From Arenibacter troitsensis (lineage in GTDB: Bacteria; Bacteroidota; Bacteroidia; Flavobacteriales; Flavobacteriaceae): DNA of 64,000 nt. Below, piece after piece: positions 27,305-37,193 of this stretch. A program made the translations under genes and the position numbers. The notes under the pieces are model-generated. The model worked only from the letters and a program-made list of their open reading frames with translations. It did not search any database and was not told where the DNA came from. How positions within the stretch are numbered: position 1 is the stretch's first letter; each line of letters opens with the position of its first letter. Location of the stretch: NCBI RefSeq assembly GCF_900177645.1, contig NZ_FXAO01000001.1, positions 584,712 to 648,711 on the forward strand, given 5' to 3'.

Positions 27305-28553
27305 TAATCTTGTCGATGCTACTGGCCAAGGTCATGTGGTCCGTTGCCGAATTCTTTCGCAGTACGTTGGTCATAAGTACCACCATATACCTGCAATTGT
27401 CCGGATGTTCTACAATGGCTACAGAATTCATGAAGTTGGTAACATTGCCCATATATTTTCCACAGGCCTCTCCTGTGCTTCTATCACATTTATATAAACT
27501 CCCGGATTTGAAATATACCGCAGCAGGCTTCAGGGCAGGGGATTGTGCGTACCTTATCCTGCGGTCCGTCATATACATAAGGCGTTTCATTTCCAAGCTG
27601 GATTCTTCGTCTACCACCTTGCCCTGCTCCAACTGGATCAAGAATTTCATCAACCCTAAGGGAGACCCTATACTTCCGCCTTTATCTCCTACATAGCGGT
27701 TGGGACCCGAGGTGAAAAAGCTGCCCAAACGCCATTCGTCACTTGTAATTCCTAGTTCCCGTAAGGGTAGGTTTACCACGTCATTGGCCAAATCTGTCAA
27801 TTCCTTTTTTGGGGTTGTGGTGAAGTAGGTATCCGCTTCTTCCTGTGTTAGGGTGGGATAGGATTCCCCGAAGGCGGCCATCAATAAGGCTTCCCGCCAT
27901 ACAATGCTTGCCGCACCGTTATTGCTAACGGAAAGCATATGGTCTGCCCATTCAAACAAGGTAAAAACATCACTTGCTATTACCTGTCTTTTAAGCAGTT
28001 TGTTCGTTTCCAAATTAAAAATGGGCACAGTGTGCTCATCCGTTAATCCCCACACGCCAGATTTTACGGATTTGGATCGTAAAAGGTCCAAACGCTTTTC
28101 AAAGGAATCCGGATATATTTTTTTTAATTGGGTAAACAAAGCTACCATTACGGCCAGTTTACCAACACTTCCCGGTTGATATCCGGCAGTTTCGTTTCGC
28201 TTGGCATATCTAATGCTGTCAATATCCGAAATATCCAATACGGTGATGGAGTAACTCTTGTCCAATCCCCTAAAGAGCGCATTGATGTCCTTTTGGAATT
28301 GTTCATCCACGCTTAGAAAGGCGGCAGTGCTGTCCTCTTTTTTGGATATTAGGTTAAGCTCAATGTCCATGTAGGACTTTTGGGCCCCTGGAGGAATAAC
28401 GGTGGTAGATTTTAGCTCCCCACTTTTAACGAGCTCCAGATACCTCAACCGTTTTATCCCAGTATGCAAATACCCATCAATGGGGTAATAGCTCATGGTG
28501 GTAAAGGCCGAACATATCACTATTAAAACAACATATTTAATATTCTTTTGCAT
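27294..28553 (-). CDS. exported SxxK serine hydrolase (beta-lactamase/PBP-like)
   Basis: 419 residues. The N-terminal hydrophobic segment (about 6-21) is a signal or anchor. The catalytic motifs are SVGK (S129-K132), SNNG (about 207-210) and KSGS near residue 353. The C-terminal half has inserts relative to class A enzymes, including a short Cys pair region (YKCDRSTGEACGKY). It lies 1 nt downstream of the dikinase-like gene, so the two are probably one operon. The substrate is unknown; murein peptides or esters are options. Confidence 0.72.
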   Translation of the reverse strand: MQKNIKYVVLIVICSAFTTMSYYPIDGYLHTGIKRLRYLELVKSGELKSTTVIPPGAQKSYMDIELNLISKKEDSTAAFLSVDEQFQKDINALFRGLDKSYSITVLDISDIDSIRYAKRNETAGYQPGSVGKLAVMVALFTQLKKIYPDSFEKRLDLLRSKSVKSGVWGLTDEHTVPIFNLETNKLLKRQVIASDVFTLFEWADHMLSVSNNGAASIVWREALLMAAFGESYPTLTQEEADTYFTTTPKKELTDLANDVVNLPLRELGITSDEWRLGSFFTSGPNRYVGDKGGSIGSPLGLMKFLIQLEQGKVVDEESSLEMKRLMYMTDRRIRYAQSPALKPAAVYFKSGSLYKCDRSTGEACGKYMGNVTNFMNSVAIVEHPDNCRYMVVLMTNVLRKNSATDHMTLASSIDKIIKR

Positions 28554-28554
28554 C

Positions 28555-31461
28555 TTATATTTTTTTAGAAAGCGGAATGTTTTTGTCCAAATCGATTTTT
28601 GGCGTAATAGATTCCAGATAATTGGAACTTAAGGCTTTTTTATTCTCTACAAAAGGGCGAATTTGAAACAGCCATAACTTATTGTTTTGGAATCCCAATT
28701 CCACATCATAAGCCCCTTCATAATCCGATTTGGTTTCGGTAGCCATAGTTTCGCGAATTGTTTTGGCTAATACCCTTATTTCCTCAATGTTTTTTTGGTT
28801 TAGGATGAAATTCTCAAAGGTTGACATGCTTTTTTCGGTTCCCCCCGCTGCTGGAAGTCGATTGTGGTACATTTCCCTCGCGGGTGCCAAAAGTTGGGTT
28901 CCTCCAGTTTCCTTGACCAAGTAGGTTTCTGCCGATTGGCCATCCACAGCGCCACCGGCCCCCCGGCTAAAGGCAATGGTAAGGTCCTCCGGATTGCCGG
29001 AACTTATCCCCTTGGTGATCAATACCCCCGAATAATCCACATCCACACTGGGGATTACCAAAATGGAAGGGAATACATTTTCAGGGTTTAGAAGGTATTT
29101 CTGACGCCATTTAAAACTGCGTTCAGAATAAGGGGATGCCCAAACATCCTTGATTCCTGAAATAATTTTTTCCTTGGCAGCAACATTGAAAATAGTGAGG
29201 TTCAATCCGGCCCCTGTAAAATTCTTTAAATCTTCCATGTTGGTGTCACTTCTTAGAAAAACTGGGATTTCGCCAATTGCTTTTCCCAATACATCCTTAA
29301 ACCCCTCTTCCAGTTGGGCAATGAATTCGGCCTTCATTGGAATTTTTTTTATGGCCTCCCTTAGGATTTCCAGTTGCCTAAGCTGATAGTTTTCTACCTC
29401 GCCATCCGCAATGCCTTGGGTGCGCATGGTCTCGGCCTCTTTGAAGGTGGAGTTTAAAAAATCCCAATAGCTTCTCTGTTGGTCGGGCATGGGTTGGTCC
29501 ATATGGTCCCTAAAGATTCCGAAGGGAATTACCAGACCTTCGACCACCATTTCCGGGAACATTTTTTTTAACTGTCCCAAATTGGCCGCTTTTGGACCGC
29601 AAAGTTTACCGGAATCCTCAGCGTCTACTGCCCTAAGGTTAAGTATGGCATTTTCGTCCAATCGTATATTCTCTATGGGTACTTCAATTCTTTCCTCTTT
29701 GCGCTCTACCTTAGTAAATAAACTGCGTTCTTCCTCGGACATGTCTATTTCCGGCTTCATAATAACATTGCCCTTGTTGGACACTGCATAAAACACCTTT
29801 TCCCCGTTAAATTTTTGAAGACTTTTAAGATTTTCATCGCTCAGCGCGGCATTGGGGATACCCATATTTCGTGCCAATAATTGCACATGAGACACCATAT
29901 TCCCTTCGGATACCGTAGCAATTCCGGCAACTGGCTTAAGATCTGATGGTGGACGTTGAAAAATATAGATTTTATCGGAAGTTACCTCAATGTCATCTGG
30001 AGAACCCCCTACCACTACCAATTCCCCTAGGGCATATCCTGGATTTAGGCCTCTTAGGCTACTTTGATTTTCAATGTCCATCACCTTATTGGTCAGAGAG
30101 GATTCTTGGGCAATGATATCGCCCAATTCTCCTACGGTTTGACCCAAATATAGTGCAATGGAACCTCGAATTTTATCATCAATAAATCCATAAGCCTTAG
30201 GTTCAAATGCCGTGTAAATATCCACAATTTCCTGATAATTGGCCTTTACCATGGAAGAGCTCCATTCCACTTCCCTACGCGCATTTTCCAATACGGTGGT
30301 AAGCTGTCCTAGAGACATGCTTCCACTATTGGTTCCCCTTAGGGATAGGTCCAATTCTTCCCATTCGGCCAGTTCTATATATCCGGCACCGGCATTCGCC
30401 ATACCCAAATAGCAGACTTTGTCCAATAAACCATTTAGGTCCTCCGGTTGCCATTGGGGAGAATTCTTAAATATTACTTCTTCCAATTTTAGTGAGGCGT
30501 CCAATAACTGAAGCCGTGCGGCCGCACTTACTTCTTTTAGAATGGCCTGCCTTATCTCTAATAGCAATTCTGCAGTAGCGGGTATGAGCACAGCTGCATT
30601 TGCTTCCCCACTATAGCTGGTAGCAAAGTTTTTTATGGCAACTCCAATAGGGCTATCCTCTACAAGAGCTGTGTTTTTTTGTATTTGCGCAATATCAACC
30701 GGTTTGTAGAAATTGGCCATGGTAGACACCAGGGCATCAATTTTTACTTTTACCTCGCTGTTCAGTTTGTTACTGTATTTGGACTTAAAATCCCTTACTT
30801 TATTTATATCCCCGGCATCGGGCTGACTATGGATTTTAACCCTTAAGTCCATAAATTCCGGGACCATGTCCGAAATTACCTTTGAATCGCTCCTTATTTT
30901 TTGGGATAGATTGTCGTCACCGTTATGGGGTATATCCTTTAAGGACTGTCGAATAAGATAAAAATTTTGAACTACATTTTGAGTATCGGATAATAGCCAT
31001 TTATAAAAATTCACCCCCCATGCCTCTTCGTCCTCTGCCTGTATGGCACCGCGATAGAACTGCCCTTTTTCTAGGATCCAGCCATTATCAACAGTTTTTA
31101 AATATTTGTCCAATTGATACTGTTTAAGACGGGAATGGTTGTTTTCTGCGTCCCAAAATTCCTCCTTGGAAGTGTAGGCCAAAATTTGTCCCAAAAAGAG
31201 GTGGTTGCTCTTTCCTAAATCGATAATAGAATTTTTATAGGTAGCGTGCTGCACTCCAGGACCTATATTATCTGGACATGGGTCTTTGGGTTGGCGAATG
31301 CTTCCATCGGTACAGAACCAGCGGATTTCTTTATATGGTCCACGGATATCTTTTTTGTAAGAGTTGATCAAATCCTTTATTTCCTGATTGCCCAATTTTT
31401 GTCCGGGACTTATTAAAGGAAAGCAGAATAGTAGGATATATATAAATATATGTTTTTTCAT
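28555..31461 (-). CDS. exported PEP-utilising / pyruvate-phosphate-dikinase-like protein
   Basis: 968 residues. The N-terminus is a Sec signal peptide (MKKHIFIYILLFCFPLIS). An all-helical region of unknown function spans about 25-480. A PEP-utiliser swivelling domain follows, with SHVQLLARNMGIP carrying a histidine near 526. Then comes an ATP-grasp PPDK_N-like domain (GPKAANLGQL near 619, RSDTNMEDL, QIRPF at the end). The order, swivelling domain before ATP-grasp domain, is that of glucan water dikinase, not of PpsA or PPDK. Export of such an enzyme is unexpected because ATP is scarce outside the cytoplasm. It lies left of the pigment genes and may or may not belong to them. Confidence 0.7.
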   Translation of the reverse strand: MKKHIFIYILLFCFPLISPGQKLGNQEIKDLINSYKKDIRGPYKEIRWFCTDGSIRQPKDPCPDNIGPGVQHATYKNSIIDLGKSNHLFLGQILAYTSKEEFWDAENNHSRLKQYQLDKYLKTVDNGWILEKGQFYRGAIQAEDEEAWGVNFYKWLLSDTQNVVQNFYLIRQSLKDIPHNGDDNLSQKIRSDSKVISDMVPEFMDLRVKIHSQPDAGDINKVRDFKSKYSNKLNSEVKVKIDALVSTMANFYKPVDIAQIQKNTALVEDSPIGVAIKNFATSYSGEANAAVLIPATAELLLEIRQAILKEVSAAARLQLLDASLKLEEVIFKNSPQWQPEDLNGLLDKVCYLGMANAGAGYIELAEWEELDLSLRGTNSGSMSLGQLTTVLENARREVEWSSSMVKANYQEIVDIYTAFEPKAYGFIDDKIRGSIALYLGQTVGELGDIIAQESSLTNKVMDIENQSSLRGLNPGYALGELVVVGGSPDDIEVTSDKIYIFQRPPSDLKPVAGIATVSEGNMVSHVQLLARNMGIPNAALSDENLKSLQKFNGEKVFYAVSNKGNVIMKPEIDMSEEERSLFTKVERKEERIEVPIENIRLDENAILNLRAVDAEDSGKLCGPKAANLGQLKKMFPEMVVEGLVIPFGIFRDHMDQPMPDQQRSYWDFLNSTFKEAETMRTQGIADGEVENYQLRQLEILREAIKKIPMKAEFIAQLEEGFKDVLGKAIGEIPVFLRSDTNMEDLKNFTGAGLNLTIFNVAAKEKIISGIKDVWASPYSERSFKWRQKYLLNPENVFPSILVIPSVDVDYSGVLITKGISSGNPEDLTIAFSRGAGGAVDGQSAETYLVKETGGTQLLAPAREMYHNRLPAAGGTEKSMSTFENFILNQKNIEEIRVLAKTIRETMATETKSDYEGAYDVELGFQNNKLWLFQIRPFVENKKALSSNYLESITPKIDLDKNIPLSKKI

Positions 31462-31490
31462 AGCGTTGTAATGGCAGTATAAAGTGTAAT

Positions 31491-31521
31491 CAAATGTAAT
31501 ACCAATTTTAATGCAAATATA
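31491..31521 (-). promoter_or_regulatory. two -7-like elements upstream of the dikinase-like gene
   Basis: On the minus strand TACATTTG (31491-31498) and TATATTTG (31514-31521) both match TAnnTTTG. Neither has a TTTG at 19-21 bases. They suggest that the 28.5-31.5 kb pair has its own promoter rather than depending on the pigment genes upstream. Confidence 0.4.
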
Positions 31522-31681
31522 TGTTTGAGTTAAGTTTCGATTCCTTAATTAAAAAACTATACATATAGGCGGGAAATGGTAAATGTTGTGGTATATAGCC
31601 TGTATGGCCTTAGAATGTAAGCAATTGATGGAAGATTTACAAATTGATTTTTTTTGGCGGTTAACATGCCCAAGCAGTCAC

Positions 31682-32971
31682 TTAGAGTCGATGGTCTATT
31701 ACAATAACTGGTTTTCTGCTCATTTTGGGAAATCGCAGCTCCTGAAGGGTTTTAAAATCGTGGAATTCAATTTTGGGGAGCACCCTTAGTTTTGCCCTAA
31801 AGTGATCCTTGATGGTCTGTAATAAATCATTTGTAGGATTGGAGGTAGCTATTTTAATACATATTTCATCGGTTCCAATGTCATTATGGTCTATTTCGAT
31901 TACAAAGGCGTCTATTTCATTAAAATAGTTGAGTACGTTGTACATGGCCGGAGGGTATAGCGTGGTCCCCTTGTATTTTATCATTTGTTTCTTCCTGCCA
32001 ATAACAGGGCCTAAGCGAGGCGTATTTCTTCCACAGGAACATTTGGAAGTGTGTGCCTGGACAATATCGCCGGTTTTAAATCTCAGCAAGGGCATACCTT
32101 CAACTCCCAAGGTGGTAATGGTAAGCTCTCCAGGCATTCCTTCTTCCACTTGCTTTTCTTCGTCGTCCAAAATTTCGATGATGATCAATTCCGGATGATG
32201 GTGGCCGCCTTGCATTGCCGAACACTCTGTAAAGGCCGTACTCATTTCCGTGGAGGCATAAGTGGAGTAGAGGGGAATGTTCCAATCTTTCTTAATTTTG
32301 GCCGCAAGGGTGTTTAACGAAAAATCTTCATTTCGTAGTGATTCCCCTATACAAATAGCCCCTTTTATCCCGGCCTTATTGGGGTCAATGCCGTGTTGAT
32401 GGGCGTATTCTATGAGCTTCAACAAAAATGAAGGAACCACGATAAGGTAGGTGGGCTTAAACTTAAGGATGGAATCCCATTGAAGTTCGGGAATTCCGGC
32501 GCCTACCCTTATAATTCCAGCGCCTAGCTCCCTTGCTCCCAAAAAATAGGCCAATCCGGCCATAAATCGTCTGTCTATTGTTGTGGTCAATTGCAAAATA
32601 TCGTTTGCCGTAACTCCGGCACAATCAAAAGAAATGGCCTCGTTATAGGCCAAACGATTAAGGTCATTGTCTGTAAGGGCAAAGGTAACAGGTTCGCCCA
32701 GGGTGCCGGAAGTAGTTACATAATCTATAATCTTGCGCCTATCCACGCATAAGAAATCATCGTTAAATTGTTGTAGATCCTCTTTGGAGGTAGTAGGGAG
32801 TTTGGCAAGGTCTGCCAAGGTTTTTATATCGCTGGCCTGTAAATTATGTTCCCTAAAAATTCTTTTATAATAGGCAGAGTTCTGGGTAATATAGTTGATG
32901 AGCTCCCTTAAACGCTGTTCTTGTAACTGTTGAATTGCCTCTGCCGATGCTTTTTCGATTTCAGGAATCAT
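31682..32971 (-). CDS. PaaK-like acyl-adenylate / CoA ligase, candidate 4-coumarate activating enzyme
   Basis: 429 residues, related to phenylacetate-CoA ligase. The adenylation motifs are TTSGTLGEPV (P-loop), YASTEMS (aromatic loop) and FKTGDIV near the C-terminal hinge; a SRKPVIV tail ends the protein. Within a flexirubin cluster the natural job is to activate the 4-coumarate made by the ammonia-lyase, as CoA ester or directly onto an ACP. That assignment is inference from context. Its ATG overlaps the stop of the C45 gene (TAATG), so the two are co-translated. Confidence 0.75.
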   Translation of the reverse strand: MIPEIEKASAEAIQQLQEQRLRELINYITQNSAYYKRIFREHNLQASDIKTLADLAKLPTTSKEDLQQFNDDFLCVDRRKIIDYVTTSGTLGEPVTFALTDNDLNRLAYNEAISFDCAGVTANDILQLTTTIDRRFMAGLAYFLGARELGAGIIRVGAGIPELQWDSILKFKPTYLIVVPSFLLKLIEYAHQHGIDPNKAGIKGAICIGESLRNEDFSLNTLAAKIKKDWNIPLYSTYASTEMSTAFTECSAMQGGHHHPELIIIEILDDEEKQVEEGMPGELTITTLGVEGMPLLRFKTGDIVQAHTSKCSCGRNTPRLGPVIGRKKQMIKYKGTTLYPPAMYNVLNYFNEIDAFVIEIDHNDIGTDEICIKIATSNPTNDLLQTIKDHFRAKLRVLPKIEFHDFKTLQELRFPKMSRKPVIVIDHRL

Positions 32972-34641
32972 TATTTTAATTTACGTTTTAGTCTTCGAAT
33001 ATACGAATGTACCACAGCTTTCTCTGGAACTGTTGTAATTTCTTTTGTACTAGCTTCCATAAAGTTGTTTAGGGCCGCTCTAAAATATTTTCTTTTGTAA
33101 TTATAGAGGCCTATCCAATAATGCGTTTCCCAAAATTGGGGATTCAATCTTTTGAATTCCTCAAGAAATTGGGGAGTCAAGTGTTTGTTGTCTGCAACGG
33201 CTAGTTTAATTTGGTGAATTTCAACACGGTACTTTTCATAGTTTTGGTAGGCTTGGGTATACAGAAAACTATCTTTTTCAATATTCTTATTAGGGATGGA
33301 AAGCGTTGATCCTATTCTGCTATTTAAGCTGTCCTTAAAAATTTTGTTTAGGTCATAGGCCACAAATTCCCCTAATTGGTAGGGATTGGAGGACACCCAA
33401 ACCAATCGCTGCTCTGGTTTAAACACAATACCATGATGTGCCAATAGTTGGTTTAACGCCTTTTCATTGCCATAGCCAATATCGTTATCCTTAAGTCCTT
33501 CCCTGTTTCTAAGGATGTCAACAGCAATTGCTGGGGTTATTTTCTTATGGTCTCCCAATAGTTCTTCCATGCGTTCATATCTGTATTGGGTATGGCTTTC
33601 AAATATATGTTTCTGGTTGTTTTTGTCATTTGCATAGGCATTGCTCTGAAAGTGGTTGGAGCAGATCAATTGAGTGGAATTGGGAACTTCATATACACCA
33701 AAATTGTGCGGGGAGACTTCGATTATCATGGCCTTTTTATCCCTGGCACTGCCAACGAGAATAGATTCTGATACAAAAACCTGTCTTTTTTTTGCGATGG
33801 ACACAGCCTCCTCCAGAGTAGCGGCATATTGTAAAATTTCCCTGGTAAGAATACTGATAGGTGTTTTGGCAACCAAGGGAATTTTGGATTTTCCCGCATT
33901 GATGGTAACTGTTAGACCATGTTCGTTCATTCCAGAGACCACTCCCGTCATGCCCGCCCAGGTAACGGACATAAATTTGTGGCCTTCTGTAGGGTCTAGG
34001 AAGGAAATTATTTTATTTTTGGCAAAATCATCCCCTGCGTAAAAGTCAAAATTGCGACCAAGGATCAGACTTCCATCCTCAGATTTATCGCCCCAGACGG
34101 CAAAGGAAGAACAGCCAACAAGGGCTAAATCCTGAAGGGCATGCCCTATATCATGGGCGCCATGAAGGTAAAGTACCCTTGAATAGGGATCTGCTATGTC
34201 ATTAAAGTTTTGGGATGCATATCGGGAAAGTCCCCAAATTTCGGCTTTAATTTCCTCGGGAATGTTCTTGTACATTTTTCTATTGTACCAAGCCAAGAAT
34301 TTTCTCAGGAAATATCTTTTGGTTTTGGAAGGGACCAATTCTTCTACCTTGGATAAAAATATTGCCTCCTGTTCTTGAAACAGGTCTTCCGTCAAGGCTC
34401 CGGTAATTAATCCCCTTTGCAATGGATCTCCGGATACATAAAGTTCCCACAGACCTTGTTTGTTTTTGGTCAGGGAGTTGTTGGAATAAATATAGGAAGA
34501 ATCCGAGGTTTTTGTTATTTCCGGAATTTCAGGGTTGTAGGTGCTTAAATTGGGCCTATCCTTTAGCGATTTTGAAACACCACAAGAACTAAAAAGCCCA
34601 ATTAAAATAGCAATACGTACAATCCATCTAATCCGGTACAT
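32971..34641 (-). CDS. lipoprotein C45-family acyltransferase/peptidase
   Basis: 556 residues. The lipobox FSSC (C20) predicts a lipid anchor. The Ntn-hydrolase C45 (acyl-coenzyme A:6-aminopenicillanate acyltransferase) core has its autocatalytic cysteine C177 in VGCSSFAVWG, followed by GRNFDFYAGDD and MNEHGLTVTINAG. A C-terminal helical part follows after about 420. C45 enzymes cut or transfer amide- or ester-linked acyl groups. Here the enzyme could act on the pigment or on a lipid in the envelope. It lies between the PaaK-like gene and the cupin-like gene (14-nt gap) as part of a tailoring block. Confidence 0.75.
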   Translation of the reverse strand: MYRIRWIVRIAILIGLFSSCGVSKSLKDRPNLSTYNPEIPEITKTSDSSYIYSNNSLTKNKQGLWELYVSGDPLQRGLITGALTEDLFQEQEAIFLSKVEELVPSKTKRYFLRKFLAWYNRKMYKNIPEEIKAEIWGLSRYASQNFNDIADPYSRVLYLHGAHDIGHALQDLALVGCSSFAVWGDKSEDGSLILGRNFDFYAGDDFAKNKIISFLDPTEGHKFMSVTWAGMTGVVSGMNEHGLTVTINAGKSKIPLVAKTPISILTREILQYAATLEEAVSIAKKRQVFVSESILVGSARDKKAMIIEVSPHNFGVYEVPNSTQLICSNHFQSNAYANDKNNQKHIFESHTQYRYERMEELLGDHKKITPAIAVDILRNREGLKDNDIGYGNEKALNQLLAHHGIVFKPEQRLVWVSSNPYQLGEFVAYDLNKIFKDSLNSRIGSTLSIPNKNIEKDSFLYTQAYQNYEKYRVEIHQIKLAVADNKHLTPQFLEEFKRLNPQFWETHYWIGLYNYKRKYFRAALNNFMEASTKEITTVPEKAVVHSYIRRLKRKLK

Positions 34642-34655
34642 CCTAATTGCTTAAT

Positions 34656-35528
34656 TTATTCTTTTCCAAACCTGTTATTGGTTTTTACCAGCATCCTGTT
34701 CTCCTTGAAATCTACCCATTTCTGACCCCAAATTTTCCTCATGGTATTCTCAAAAGGTCTCATAAAAAATAGATTTCCAAACATTTTGGACAACAATACG
34801 GGATGTTTTGGCAAGGCCCTTAAGGTAATGGAAAATCCACCATCCAGATATTTAATATAGTGCCAGTAACCACTGGGCATATAAAGGGCGTCCCCATGTT
34901 TCATCTCCACATATAACCCTTCTGCCTTTTTTAGGGCTGGATAGCGATCAAAATCAGGAGCATCCATATTTATGGATTCCAAATTATGGACAGCAAATGG
35001 AACCTTGTACAGGTATTTCGTCTGTTCGGGCGGAAACAAAAGCACACTTTTGTGTCCGTGAAAATGGAAATGAAGCAGGTCTGACAAGTCCATGTCATAA
35101 TGGGGAAGCACCACAGAACCTTCACCTCCAAAAAACATAACTGGCAGGCGTTTAAAAAATTTCAATCCAATATCCGGGTAATGTATATCCTTAATAATTT
35201 CTGGCATTTTATCCAGGATATTATAGAAAAAAATACGCAGGTCCGTTGGTTTGGTTTTAAGAATTTCCAGGTAGTCGTACAACTTCATTTCCGTTACTGG
35301 GGCAGCAGAGTTTTGTTTGCCTTTGGTAGGTTCGTTGTTGTACAGGGGAACCACTTGGTCGCCCGCCTTTTTCTGTATGTAATCTATATTCCATTTCTGG
35401 CGTGCAGGCCAGTCCGAGGTGAGGTTTTCAATTAAAACAGGGCGTTGGGTTTTGTAATACTGATTAATAAAATCCTCTTTGCTAATAGAACTGACCCTTG
35501 TTATAGGAATGGTTTTAATCTGTCCCAT
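34656..35528 (-). CDS. cupin-like (JmjC-type) dioxygenase-like protein
   Basis: 290 residues with the cupin_8/JmjC layout. LPHYDMDL gives the H143-x-D145 iron ligands, SGYWHYI gives the distal H223, and the HKSVLLFPPEQ strand is the usual 2-oxoglutarate-side segment. An Fe(II)/2-oxoglutarate hydroxylase is therefore plausible. It follows the FAD oxidoreductase gene by 1 nt. A tailoring hydroxylation of the polyene or the resorcinol is a possible role, unproven. Confidence 0.72.
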   Translation of the reverse strand: MGQIKTIPITRVSSISKEDFINQYYKTQRPVLIENLTSDWPARQKWNIDYIQKKAGDQVVPLYNNEPTKGKQNSAAPVTEMKLYDYLEILKTKPTDLRIFFYNILDKMPEIIKDIHYPDIGLKFFKRLPVMFFGGEGSVVLPHYDMDLSDLLHFHFHGHKSVLLFPPEQTKYLYKVPFAVHNLESINMDAPDFDRYPALKKAEGLYVEMKHGDALYMPSGYWHYIKYLDGGFSITLRALPKHPVLLSKMFGNLFFMRPFENTMRKIWGQKWVDFKENRMLVKTNNRFGKE

Positions 35529-35529
35529 A

Positions 35530-37065
35530 TTAAACTTCTTGCGCTTTATTGACTTCCAAAATTTTTTCCAATAAATAATCCTTTCCCACTAACTCGGAAC
35601 AGGTAATAATTGCTCCAATGGTCACTCCCAAGATTCCGTGCATGTTTAAACTTTGACCGGTAAATAGCAGGTTTTTGATTTTTGTCCTAGGGGAAACAAA
35701 GGAGTGTAGTGGATTGTTTACGTCTTTTACATAACCGTACATGGACCCATTATGGGATCCTATATAATCCCTATAGGACAATGGGGTGGAGGCATATACG
35801 GTTTGAATACAATCTCTAAGGTTGGGGAATTTTTTTTCCAGTTCCGCAATAAAAATCTCTGTTTTATAGGCCTTGAACTCTTCATATGTTTGTCCTCTAT
35901 CATTTTTGGAGGCTACCGTGTTAAAAGTGTCCTGCCAATACTTAACCTCATCAAAATTCATATAGGTCATAGCTATTAAACTATCTCCCCATCCATCATC
36001 CTTTTTATTAATGCCCATAGAGACCATATATCCCTCTGGCCAACTTTCCTGAGTATAATTCTGTGCATCCCAAACCCGATCTCCATATTTAAAATGATAA
36101 AAATTCTTATTGTGATATTTAAAGGATTTGGGTTTTAGGACAATGTATACGCTAAAGGCCGAAATAACACTTTCAATATTGTTTATTCTGTTGGTGTAGG
36201 ATTTTCTAAAATTTTCCTCACCGACCATTTTTAAAGTAAGCTTGGGTTCTATATTCGAAATGAATATATCACCGTTTATCTGTTTTCCATTTTTGGTTTC
36301 CACCGAAGTGATTTCCCCGTTTTCTACATTAAATTTGGAAACTTCATGATGTTTGAAGGTGTCGCCCCCAAATTTCTTTAATTGTCTAATAAGAACTTTG
36401 GTAATCTGACTTCCCCCATTAACACATCTGTAGGCGCTTTCAATATAGGAATTTACGGATAGGGCATGTACATAGAAAGGGGAGCGTTCCCCGTCACCTG
36501 CATATAGGAAATTTGTCCCTGCAAACACGGCTTGTAATTTCTTGTTGTTGGTAAGGGAGTTGATATAGGTTTTGGCATTCAGTTTAAAAACATCGTCTTG
36601 TCCATAGGAAGGATTGCCGTTGTTCAAATTGTATAAGGGAAACTTGGAACAGGTTTCCCTTAATTTTTTACTGTAGGTTTTTATTGCCTTTTCCTCCTCC
36701 GGAAATTGGCTCAGTAGACTTTTTTCGAACCGCTCATAACCTTGGGCGTGCTTGTACTCCGTTGGGTCCCCTTCAAACGTGATCACATCAAAACCGTCTT
36801 CATCCAATTTTTTAAGTTTCAACTGGTCCATGATGCCCAGATATTTAAAATATTGGTTCAGGTTTTGGCCTTCTGATAGTCCGCCAATATAGTGCACCCC
36901 TGTATCAAAGATGGTTTTGTCCCGGACAAAGGTTTGTAGGTTGCCTCCAAATTGATTGTTTTTTTCTAAGACACAGACACTATAACCTTCTTTGGCCATT
37001 ATCAGGGCAGAAACCAATCCCCCTAATCCGCTTCCAACAATTACAATGTCGTAATGTTCTTTCAT
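35530..37065 (-). CDS. FAD-dependent oxidoreductase of the phytoene desaturase/retinol saturase type
   Basis: 511 residues. The N-terminal dinucleotide fold is VIVGSGLGGLVSALIMAKEG, with the EKNNQFGGN motif. The C-terminal FAD segment is FTGQSLNMHGILGVTIGA. The family (CrtI, retinol saturase, CrtO-like) changes the saturation of conjugated chains. In this cluster it could set or adjust double bonds of the polyene, or work on the alkyl chains of the resorcinol. It begins the 37.1 to 31.7 kb tailoring block; about 128 nt separate it from the MMPL gene. Confidence 0.75.
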   Translation of the reverse strand: MKEHYDIVIVGSGLGGLVSALIMAKEGYSVCVLEKNNQFGGNLQTFVRDKTIFDTGVHYIGGLSEGQNLNQYFKYLGIMDQLKLKKLDEDGFDVITFEGDPTEYKHAQGYERFEKSLLSQFPEEEKAIKTYSKKLRETCSKFPLYNLNNGNPSYGQDDVFKLNAKTYINSLTNNKKLQAVFAGTNFLYAGDGERSPFYVHALSVNSYIESAYRCVNGGSQITKVLIRQLKKFGGDTFKHHEVSKFNVENGEITSVETKNGKQINGDIFISNIEPKLTLKMVGEENFRKSYTNRINNIESVISAFSVYIVLKPKSFKYHNKNFYHFKYGDRVWDAQNYTQESWPEGYMVSMGINKKDDGWGDSLIAMTYMNFDEVKYWQDTFNTVASKNDRGQTYEEFKAYKTEIFIAELEKKFPNLRDCIQTVYASTPLSYRDYIGSHNGSMYGYVKDVNNPLHSFVSPRTKIKNLLFTGQSLNMHGILGVTIGAIITCSELVGKDYLLEKILEVNKAQEV

Positions 37066-37193
37066 AAATGGTATTCTTTACAATTTTCAAAACCAATGTT
37101 CAAAATTGGCTTTTGGCAGGTCTTGCTCCCTTATAATAATTAATATTGCTTCCTAATTTAATACGAGGGTTTTTAGACTCCTCCAAACTTGGC

